This document shows, piece after piece, positions 1-5,600 of a stretch of DNA of 11,655 bases. The notes under the pieces were generated by a model. It was not told the origin of the DNA, did not search any database, and saw nothing but the letters and a program-made list of their open reading frames with translations. Position 1 is the stretch's first letter; each line of letters begins with the position of its first letter. Source of the DNA: Chloroflexota bacterium (GTDB lineage Bacteria > Chloroflexota > UBA6077 > CF-72); assembly GCA_019242065.1 (NCBI GenBank), contig JAFAWJ010000285.1:1-11655 (forward strand), given 5' to 3'. Made by a program: the position numbers and the translations under genes.

Positions 1-2
1 TC

Positions 3-1589
3 CACCGGCTGGACCTCAAGTCGCGCGTGCGCGACACGCCGGAACGCCACCGCGGCCTGCGCCAGGCGATTGCGGGCAGCGTCACCCAGCTCGACGATAC
101 CCAGCGCGGGGTCTTCCGTCGTCTCGGTGTTTTTGCGGGCGGCTGGAAACTAACCGCCGCTGAGCCGGTCTGCCTGCGCGACCTGCCGACTGACATCCTG
201 GACAGTGTCGCGGCGTTGGTCGATCGGAGTCTCGTCCAGCGAGACCGCGACCCGAGCAGCGGGCAACGCTTTCGGATGCTGGAAACCATCCGTGAATACG
301 CGCTGGAGGAGCTCGAGAGTTCCGGCGAAGTGGAGCAGGCCGAATGCGCGCATGCCACCTTCTATGCCGGCCTCGCCCAGCAGCTGGAGCCCGAGCTCAC
401 CCTGGCCCGACCGGAGGCGATACGGACGATTGGCGTCGAGATCGACAATCTGAATGCGGCGCTGGCGTGGGCCGTCGCGCACCAGGAAACAGCGCTGGCG
501 CTGCAACTGACGACGGCCGCTTACGCGTACTGGCTGTACATCGGTCAGGTTGGCGAAGGCCGGCGCTGGCTGGAGGCGGCTCTGGAGTTACCGATGGCCG
601 ACGAACTGCCAGTGCTGCGCGCGCGGGCGCTGGCCGGACTGGCCGGGCTCGTCGTGCGCGTCGCTCCACAATCGGCGATCGACATTGCCAGCCAGGCCCT
701 GACGGTGAATCAGGTGGCAGCCGACCCGCGCGCCGAGGGCCACGCCCAGTTTGTCCTCGCGCTCGCGTCGCTGCAGGCGGGGGACGACAAGCGAGCAGCC
801 CGGCATACGGCGGCTGCTCGCGAAGTGGCTCGCCGCAGTGGGCAAACCTACTGGGAAGCGAGTGCGCTGTATCTCGACGCGGGTATCTACGAACGGGCAG
901 GCGACCGTGATGCGGCGCGCGCGGCCTTTGATCGGGCGCTCGCCCTGCACGAGTCCAGCAGCAACCTGTGGGGCATCGCCCGCACTCGGACGCTGTGGGC
1001 GGCATTTGCTCTCCGCGAACACGACGTCGAGCACGCGTGCCAGCTGGTGCTCGGCGCGCTGCTGGCGTATCAGTCGCTGGGAAGCAAGTGGTTCGAGCCC
1101 GACTGCTTCGAGATGCTGGCCGCGGTGCTGGTTGCCCGCGGCAATCCGGACGCCGCCGCGCGGCTCCTGGGTGCGGGCGCGGCGCTGCACCGGATCCCGC
1201 ACACGAGTCTGTCGACCGCCAATGCCGGTGGTCCGCGTGCGGCAAGCCGTGCCCAACTTGGCGAAGCGGAGTTCGCGCGCGCCGTGGCGGAAGGCGAGGC
1301 TTTGCCCGCGTCGGATGCGGTGGCCTTCGCGCTGGCGGTGGCCGGGCAAGCGTCAGACTCCGGCTCCAGACCGTCTGAAAACGTCCAAGGACTGACGCCG
1401 CGCGAACAGGAGGTCGCCGCGTTGATCGCGCGCGGCCTCAGCAGTCGGGAAATTGCGGAGGCGCTCGTTATCAGCGTGCGCACCGCCGACAGTCATGCGG
1501 ATCATATCCGTGACAAGCTCGGCCTGCGGACGCGAGCCCAGATTGCCAGTTGGGCGACGGCCAATGCCGCACGGCTGCCGGCCGGTTGA
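3..1589 (+). CDS. LuxR-family transcriptional regulator (AfsR/NB-ARC-like), 5' partial
   Basis: This is the C-terminal part of a large DNA-binding regulator. The frame is open from the first full codon of the window and has no stop upstream, so the GTG at 27 is probably an internal Val and the true start lies outside the window. The first ~90 visible residues resemble the winged-helix segment that follows an NB-ARC/AAA ATPase (RHRGLRQAI, then LFRRL-like VFRRLGVFAGGW, then ALVDRSLV and RFRMLETIREYALEEL). An Ala/Leu-rich helical stretch of TPR type follows, to about residue 440 counted from the GTG. A LuxR helix-turn-helix ends the protein (residues 456-512: LTPREQEVAALIARG, SSREIAEAL, VRTADSHADHIRDKLGLRTRAQIA). 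The nucleotide-binding motifs would lie in the missing part. In this family a ligand or partner usually acts through the ATPase and repeat region; no target can be read here. The family call is secure. Confidence 0.93.
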   Translation, partial: HRLDLKSRVRDTPERHRGLRQAIAGSVTQLDDTQRGVFRRLGVFAGGWKLTAAEPVCLRDLPTDILDSVAALVDRSLVQRDRDPSSGQRFRMLETIREYALEELESSGEVEQAECAHATFYAGLAQQLEPELTLARPEAIRTIGVEIDNLNAALAWAVAHQETALALQLTTAAYAYWLYIGQVGEGRRWLEAALELPMADELPVLRARALAGLAGLVVRVAPQSAIDIASQALTVNQVAADPRAEGHAQFVLALASLQAGDDKRAARHTAAAREVARRSGQTYWEASALYLDAGIYERAGDRDAARAAFDRALALHESSSNLWGIARTRTLWAAFALREHDVEHACQLVLGALLAYQSLGSKWFEPDCFEMLAAVLVARGNPDAAARLLGAGAALHRIPHTSLSTANAGGPRAASRAQLGEAEFARAVAEGEALPASDAVAFALAVAGQASDSGSRPSENVQGLTPREQEVAALIARGLSSREIAEALVISVRTADSHADHIRDKLGLRTRAQIASWATANAARLPAG

Positions 1590-1719
1590 GGAACCGCTGG
1601 GGAACTGATCGCCGGCGGCTCTGCCGAATCAAAATACGGTCTCAGCTCCGCTGATCACCCGATGCTCAGGCGGGCCGTCCGGCGTGATGCTGGAGGTGCA
1701 CCGCGAGGTGACATCACAC

Positions 1720-1736
1720 GCGCCGTGACGCGGCGC
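1720..1736 (+). promoter_or_regulatory. Small hairpin and GTGA-rich leader before the SnoaL-like gene
   Basis: The 162-bp gap between the LuxR gene and the SnoaL-like gene holds a perfect 6-bp stem (GCGCCG, loop TGACG, CGGCGC). It ends 15 bp before the ATG and just before the purine-rich GAGAG that could serve as ribosome binding site. A short inverted repeat GTGA-CA-TCAC lies at 1708-1717, and further GTGA copies lie near 1684 and 1725. The position suits an operator or a translation-modulating hairpin. In GC-rich DNA such a short stem can arise by chance, so the call is weak. No convincing -35/-10 pair was seen. Confidence 0.22.
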
Positions 1737-1751
1737 ACGAGAGAGTGCTTC

Positions 1752-2225
1752 ATGTCTACTGTCCCTACCGTCGATCCGAAGGGCCTGTACCTCAGCCTCA
1801 CCCGCGCATTGAATTCCAAAAACCTGGACGCCCTGGACGAATTGCTGACGCCGGACTTCGTCGACCACGGGCAGCCGGCCGGCACACCGCCTGGCGTGGA
1901 GTCCTTCAAGGCCTTCCGCCGCATGGCCGATGCCGCGCTGCTGGGCAGTCGGGCGACCATCGAGGACCTGTTCAGCGACGGCGAGCGCGCCTGCGCCCGG
2001 ATCACTGTCAGAGGCACGCACGCCGGACCATTCATGGGTATTCCCGCATCCGGATGCCAGGTGGCGATGAGCATTATCGAGATCATCCACGTGCGCGACG
2101 GACGCATTGCCGAACGCTGGGGCCAACGCGACTGGCTGGGACTGTTCGCGCAGATCGGTGTGGATTTGCCGGCATTGCTGTCGAAGCACGCCACGGTGAC
2201 AGACGCCGTCGTCGTCTCCGCATAA
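1752..2225 (+). CDS. SnoaL-like polyketide cyclase / ester cyclase family protein
   Basis: A 157-residue single-domain protein of the SnoaL/NTF2-like fold. The family holds polyketide cyclases and many small proteins of unknown substrate. Supporting signs are an N-terminal helix followed by LDALDELLTPDFVDHGQP (residues 25-42), the core strand VRGTHAGPFMGIPASG (86-101), and the C-terminal signature IIEIIHVRDGRIAERWGQRDWLGLFAQIG (108-136). The strand with GTH..G.F.G.PA.G and the following DGRI.E.W are typical of the ester-cyclase subgroup. The ATG at 1752 is chosen because the fold begins just after it and a purine-rich GAGAG precedes it. The frame is open from 1662, but that extension is Arg-rich and unlike the family. 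There is no signal peptide, so it is cytoplasmic. It follows the LuxR gene on the same strand after 162 bp and may be its target, but only proximity supports that. The substrate is unknown. Confidence 0.88.
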   Translation: MSTVPTVDPKGLYLSLTRALNSKNLDALDELLTPDFVDHGQPAGTPPGVESFKAFRRMADAALLGSRATIEDLFSDGERACARITVRGTHAGPFMGIPASGCQVAMSIIEIIHVRDGRIAERWGQRDWLGLFAQIGVDLPALLSKHATVTDAVVVSA

Positions 2226-2306
2226 AATTCCGGTTTGCTTCGCACGGTCGCGCTCACGTTCGTTCGCGGGGTGCCGTTTCGACCTGCAACTACACCAGAC
2301 GCCTCG

Positions 2307-2551
2307 ATGATGTCGTTCGTCGTCGGTCTCCTCGTGGCGATCCTGGTGCTGGTCAGCCTGTACCCGGCTCGAAGGGAGGTGTTCATCTTCGACGGCGCGA
2401 TGCGACGTGCCCGCCTCCTGCTCCTGCTCACGAGCCTGGCGGCCGGCTGGCGTATGCGGGTCTCGTTCTCACCGAAACCCGCCGTATGGGCCAGCAGACA
2501 AGCTACCAGCCGACGGCGGACCTGGCGACGTCCTCGATCTCTTCAGGGTGA
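2307..2551 (+). pseudogene. Possible small two-TM membrane protein split by a frameshift
   Basis: From ATG 2307 the frame reads MMSFVVGLLVAILVLVSLYP, a clear membrane segment, followed by ARREVFIFDG and a second hydrophobic start RRARLLLLLTSLAAG. Nearly all codons end in G or C. Near 2440-2450 this frame turns into Arg/Ser-rich sequence, while the frame one base back continues sensibly: RLAYAGLVLTETRRMGQQTS, then to a TGA at 2549-2551. Joined, the two give a protein of about 80 residues with two TM helices. This suggests one real gene with a single-base indel, or a sequencing error. Against it: no ribosome binding site is visible, the family is not recognised, and the 3' end overlaps the convergent gene ending at 2469 by about 80 bp. 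The remainder of 2226-2306 shows nothing I can support. Confidence 0.3.
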
Positions 2552-3128
2552 CAATCAGCACCGCCGCGCCAGCCACGACGAGCAACGTGACAGCCCAACC
2601 AATCACCACGAGAACGCCGAGGTGAGCAAGAGTGTCGTCGGTGGCCGCGAGCGATCGGCTGCCGACGACAAAGCCGCCATTCCAGGCAACCACGACCGTG
2701 GCGTCGCGCACACCAGGTTGTGGTTGCCAGGTGACACGGTCCTCCGCGCGGGTTCGAAGGGTGTCAAAGACACCGGTCGGGTACTGAGGTGGCTGGCCGT
2801 CGAGCGTGGCTGGAGTGGACACGAGTTGCCCGTCTGCGTTGAAGATCAGTACGAATGGATCGAGGGACGTGCGCATATCAACTGGTGTGCTCGACTCGGC
2901 GTCATACGGTGATACACCGCTCTCCAGGCGCCCGACGGTGCGATAGGCGAGCGCGGCGGGCAACTCGTCGGCGGTACGTCGCAAGCTCTGTTGTGCAACG
3001 ACGTAGACCAGGATCGACACGCCGGTGACGGCGATGGCGACCGGCAGCCAGAGAGCGATGACGCGTGTCACGAGCGGCAGTATGGCATCGTGGCGAGCCA
3101 GGTCCAATGCCACCCACACATCGTCCAC
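2469..3128 (-). CDS. Two-TM membrane protein with extracytoplasmic sensor-like domain
   Basis: Predicted inner-membrane protein of 219 residues. TM1 is at residues 22-45 (IALWLPVAIAVTGVSILVYVV) and TM2 at 171-195 (GVLVVIGWAVTLLVVAGAAV). Between them lies an extracytoplasmic domain of ~125 residues with the run FNADGQLVSTPATLDGQPP, then GVFDTLR, DRVTWQPQPGVRDATVVV and GGFVVGSRSL. This layout resembles the input half of a histidine kinase, but only ~25 basic, Pro/Ser-rich residues follow TM2, so there is no HAMP, kinase or other output domain. I recall similar kinase-less proteins in Chloroflexota, of unknown function. All usable starts are GTG: 3128 is the longest, and GTG 3071 puts TM1 right at the N-terminus and may be the true start. 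Upstream, after a single TAG, the same frame continues as another coding stretch. The ligand is unknown. Confidence 0.72.
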   Translation of the reverse strand: MDDVWVALDLARHDAILPLVTRVIALWLPVAIAVTGVSILVYVVAQQSLRRTADELPAALAYRTVGRLESGVSPYDAESSTPVDMRTSLDPFVLIFNADGQLVSTPATLDGQPPQYPTGVFDTLRTRAEDRVTWQPQPGVRDATVVVAWNGGFVVGSRSLAATDDTLAHLGVLVVIGWAVTLLVVAGAAVLIVTLKRSRTSPGPPSAGSLSAGPYGGFR

Positions 3129-3137
3129 CAGTTTGCG

Positions 3138-3347
3138 CTACAGCGCGCCGGCAAGGAAGCGGTCCCACAGGTCGCTGGCCAGCGCGCCTGGATCCGACTC
3201 CACGCCCCAGCGGGCGAAGTGGCGACACACGTTGGTGATGTCGCGGACCAGCAGCATCTCCGCGCCGGAATTGGAGTTCACCCGCAGCCAGCGGATTCCG
3301 CTGTTCCTGTTACTCGCCGCCGACCGGCCAGCCTGACGCGAAAGCAC
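3138..3347 (-). pseudogene. Unrecognised coding remnant, 5'-truncated
   Basis: On the minus strand the last ~57 codons before the TAG at 3138-3140 look protein-coding. Third positions are almost all G or C, and the peptide is well mixed: RWLRVNSNSGAEMLLVRDIT, then CRHFARWGVESDPGALASDL, then WDRFLAGAL. Upstream of about 3310 codon quality falls, and the frame then runs opposite to the methyltransferase gene, so its real N-terminus is not present. A GTG at 3347 or an ATG at 3257 (39 residues) could start a short product. I do not recognise the family. The stop is followed, after three codons in the same frame, by the GTG of the two-TM gene. The stretch is therefore either the 3' end of an upstream operon gene or the N-terminal part of that protein cut off by a nonsense change. 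Confidence 0.4.
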
Positions 3348-3420
3348 CAACTTCGACAGCCCGCCGCCATGGAACATCGGCGAGCCGCAACCCGACCTGG
3401 CGGCGCTCATCGCGCAGGGC

Positions 3421-3972
3421 ATGGTGCGCAGCGACGTGCTCGACGCCGGGTGCGGCTACGCCGAGCTCTCCCTGGCGCTCGCCAGCGATGGCTATACGGT
3501 GGTCGGCGTCGACATCACTCCGACCGCGATCGCCGCGGCGCGCAAAGCTGCCGCCGAGCGCGGACTGACCAATGCCACCTTCGTCCAGGCCGACATCACC
3601 GCGTTGCATGGCTACGACGGCCGCTTCGCAACGGTGATCGATAGCACGCTGTTCCACTCGCTGCCCCTCGAGGCCCGCGAGGGCTATCTGCGTGCGGTGC
3701 ACACCGCGGCCGCGCCGGGTGCGAGCTATTTTGTGCTGGTGTTCGACCGCAAAGCATTTCCGGCGCAGATGGAGACCAGACCCAACGCGGTGGACGAGGA
3801 CGAGCTGCGGGCCATAGTGTCGAAGTACTGGGAGATCGACGGCATCCGGCCGGCGGCGATCCACGCCAACATGCTGCGCATGCCTGGCGTGCCCGAGCCG
3901 GACTTCGAGCACGACGCCAAAGGTCGCGTCAAACTGCCCGCATTCCTGCTGAGCGCGCACAAAACCGATTAG
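3421..3972 (+). CDS. Class I SAM-dependent methyltransferase, N-terminus missing
   Basis: Rossmann-fold methyltransferase. Motif I is DVLDAGCGYAELSLALA (residues 5-21), the ribose-binding acid is D31 in VVGVDIT, the adenine-side acid is D58 in VQADIT, and motif IV is DGRFATVIDSTLFHSL (66-81). The C-terminal region ends KLPAFLLSAHKTD. Upstream of ATG 3421 the frame is open from 3337 and encodes RESTNFDSPPPWNIGEPQPD. The PPW.IGEPQP block is conserved ahead of motif I in this subfamily, so that stretch belongs to the gene. It has no ATG, GTG or TTG, however, and an in-frame TGA stands at 3334-3336, so about 20-30 N-terminal residues are gone. Translation from 3421 would keep motif I but lose the conserved Trp block, so the product may be inactive. 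It is cytoplasmic with unknown acceptor. It converges with the flavin monooxygenase gene; the gap is 50 bp. Confidence 0.82.
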   Translation: MVRSDVLDAGCGYAELSLALASDGYTVVGVDITPTAIAAARKAAAERGLTNATFVQADITALHGYDGRFATVIDSTLFHSLPLEAREGYLRAVHTAAAPGASYFVLVFDRKAFPAQMETRPNAVDEDELRAIVSKYWEIDGIRPAAIHANMLRMPGVPEPDFEHDAKGRVKLPAFLLSAHKTD

Positions 3973-4022
3973 CGCGTGATGTGCCCCGCAGCTGGCGCGT
4001 GCGCGACAATACTTCGGCGGGT

Positions 4023-4047
4023 CTACGTGGAAATTCGCTCCACGTAG
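4023..4047. terminator. Perfect 9-bp hairpin over the stop codon of the LLM gene
   Basis: CTACGTGGA (4023-4031) and TCCACGTAG (4039-4047) are exact inverted repeats around a 7-nt loop. On the minus strand the stem includes the last codons and the TAG of the flavin monooxygenase gene. On the plus strand it is followed by only TTT. It sits where the methyltransferase transcript and the oppositely oriented gene converge, so a bidirectional transcription barrier is plausible. The lack of a real U-tract on either side keeps confidence moderate. The stem could also protect the 3' end of the monooxygenase mRNA. Confidence 0.45.
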
Positions 4048-5183
4048 TTTGCGCGGGCAGCGTCAACCGCTTTCTGACGTAATTGCTGGACCTGGTGCAC
4101 ACTCCCCGCGGCGGCGGATTGGGACGCGCGCAGACTGTCGAGACTACCTTGAAAGACCGGTTTCACATAGCGGGCCAGCAACTCGTAGCTGTGCCTGATC
4201 TGCTCCCGCGTCGCCCAATCGACACCCGTCGTCAGGATACCGCCAAACCCGCCACTCTTCTGGTCTAACTCGCGGATGGTGGCGATCAGATCGTCGGGTG
4301 TCCCAACGCACCAGATGTGCCGCTCCGCCATCCCATCCACGACTTCGTTCTTCGTACTCTCGAACGGACGCGGAAAGCCGACCGTGTCTTCGAAATAGTC
4401 CCGCCAGTACGCACCAGCACGCGTCCGCACCTCGGACAGTGCCTGTTCGCGAGTCTCGGCCAGGTGGATGTGGAGGACCAGCCGCCAGTCATCGCGCGAG
4501 ACGGTTTTGCCATGCTCGGCGGCAGTCCGTTCGGCGATGCCCCAGAAGTCGCGCAACGACTCGTCCCCACGCGGGATCGCCACGGACAGCACGCCCAGAC
4601 CAAACTTGCCGGCGAGCACCATCCCCGACGGTGACCCGGCGGCGGCCACCGCCAGCGGCATGTGCGGTCGAGAATACGGTCGCAGGTGCAACCGAGCCTC
4701 GTGCAACTGGAACCACTCGCCCTGATGACTGATTGGTTCCGTTTCGGTCAGGAGTCGCACGATCACGCCCATGGACTCCTCCATGCGCGGCCGCAGCGTA
4801 TTCGGGTCGAGACCCAGCATCAACGCGTCCGTCACCAGTGCGCCGGGCCCGACGCCCAGCATCACGCGTCCACGTGTCAGGTGGTCGAGCAACACCATCC
4901 TGTTGGCGACCATCAGCGGGTGGTGATACGGGAGCGAGACAACGCCAGTGCCCAGTTTGATGTGCCGGGTGCGCTCCGCGGCGACGCCGATGAACACCTC
5001 CGGCGACGCGATCAGCTCCCAGCCCGCACTATGGTGCTCGCCAATCCACGCCTCGTCGAAGTCGAGGTAATCGAGCCATTGAATGAGCTCGAGATCCCGT
5101 TCGAGAGCAAGTGTCGGATCCTCGCCGAGTTGATGGAATGGCGCAAGAAAGACGCCAAACTTCATACGGGCTGGCAACGTCAT
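4023..5183 (-). CDS. LLM class flavin-dependent oxidoreductase (bacterial luciferase-like)
   Basis: A full-length luciferase-like monooxygenase of 386 residues, which would use reduced flavin and O2 to oxidise a small organic substrate in the cytoplasm. The TIM-barrel domain spans roughly residues 7-335: MKFGVFLAPFH at the N-terminus, WIGEHHSAGWE with E49-H50-H51, ERTRHIKLGTGVVSLPYHHP (70-89), then LDHLTRGRVMLGVGPG (99-114). Late in the barrel come VGTPDDLIATIREL and FGGILTTGVDW. A helical tail rich in Gln and Ala follows. The EHH pattern and the RHIKLGTGV block resemble limonene-monooxygenase-type members, but the substrate cannot be assigned. The ATG at 5183 is the longest start. ATG 5165 (MKFGVF) fits the family N-terminus better and leaves more room for a promoter, though neither has a clear Shine-Dalgarno. 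It is divergent from the cupin gene, which may share its control region. Confidence 0.92.
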   Translation of the reverse strand: MTLPARMKFGVFLAPFHQLGEDPTLALERDLELIQWLDYLDFDEAWIGEHHSAGWELIASPEVFIGVAAERTRHIKLGTGVVSLPYHHPLMVANRMVLLDHLTRGRVMLGVGPGALVTDALMLGLDPNTLRPRMEESMGVIVRLLTETEPISHQGEWFQLHEARLHLRPYSRPHMPLAVAAAGSPSGMVLAGKFGLGVLSVAIPRGDESLRDFWGIAERTAAEHGKTVSRDDWRLVLHIHLAETREQALSEVRTRAGAYWRDYFEDTVGFPRPFESTKNEVVDGMAERHIWCVGTPDDLIATIRELDQKSGGFGGILTTGVDWATREQIRHSYELLARYVKPVFQGSLDSLRASQSAAAGSVHQVQQLRQKAVDAARANYVERIST

Positions 5184-5192
5184 AAGGCATAA

Positions 5193-5600
5193 ATGGTATA
5201 CGCTTGCTCATGGATGGCCGCGGCTGGTCCAGATCACTTTCGCATGTACGCGGACTCCGACGGAGAGTCGCACTTCGAGGATCTTGCCTTTGCGTTCCGA
5301 GCCGTCGACGCCACGATCGGACGCACGTTGCCGCTCGCTTCGACCGAGATCATCTTCAACCAGGTCACGGCCAGCCCGCGGCTTGATGGCTGGCACCACG
5401 CTCCGCGGCGCCAGTATGTGATCGTGCTGAGCGGCGAGTTCGAGCTCGAGGTGAGTGACGGCAGCGCGCGGCAGGTACGTCCTGGGAGCGTATACCTGGT
5501 CGAGGACGTCGAGGGTAAAGGGCACTGCATGCGGGTGCCTGTCGGCCTCGAGGCGTGTATCGCCTTTATTCCATTACTCGACCAGACGATCGCACACTAG
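5193..5600 (+). CDS. Small cupin-domain protein
   Basis: A 135-residue single-cupin protein. Family marks are GWHHAPRRQYVIVLSGEFEL (residues 66-85, with H68, H69, Q74 and E82 as candidate metal ligands), then RPGSVYLVEDVEGKGHCMRV (96-115, with H111 as candidate last ligand). The block DSDGESHFEDLAF (21-33) is typical of the N-terminus of this subgroup, and ATG 5244 (MYADSDGE) may be the real start. ATG 5214 is a third option. The longest start at 5193 would leave only 9 bp to the start of the divergent monooxygenase gene. No Shine-Dalgarno is visible for any of them. It is cytoplasmic, probably metal-binding, with unknown reaction. The divergent layout hints at joint control with the monooxygenase. 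Its TAG overlaps the stop of the convergent substrate-binding protein gene. Confidence 0.85.
   Translation: MVYACSWMAAAGPDHFRMYADSDGESHFEDLAFAFRAVDATIGRTLPLASTEIIFNQVTASPRLDGWHHAPRRQYVIVLSGEFELEVSDGSARQVRPGSVYLVEDVEGKGHCMRVPVGLEACIAFIPLLDQTIAH
5597..5600. other. Convergent genes sharing the stop tetranucleotide CTAG
   Basis: The plus-strand cupin ends in TAG at 5598-5600 and the minus-strand binding-protein gene ends in TAG read from 5599 to 5597. The palindrome CTAG thus closes both reading frames and leaves no intergenic space for a terminator. Confidence 0.85.

Noticed and set aside
397..1349. Long open frames on the minus strand opposite the LuxR-family gene
   Set aside because: They are Arg/Pro-rich, have poor codon quality and lie antisense to a strongly supported gene; such shadows are expected in GC-rich DNA.
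1590..1640. Possible terminator after the LuxR-family gene (CGGC...GCCG stem)
   Set aside because: The stem is only 4 bp and no T-run follows.
1655..2431. 258-codon minus-strand frame opposite the SnoaL-like gene
   Set aside because: Composition is Arg/Ser/Thr-rich without domain motifs, and the plus strand holds the recognisable fold.
2552..2912. Continuation of the plus-strand frame that begins at 2235
   Set aside because: After about 2450 it becomes Arg/Ser/Gly-rich and lies antisense to the two-TM protein; only the first part (2307 onward) is kept as a candidate.
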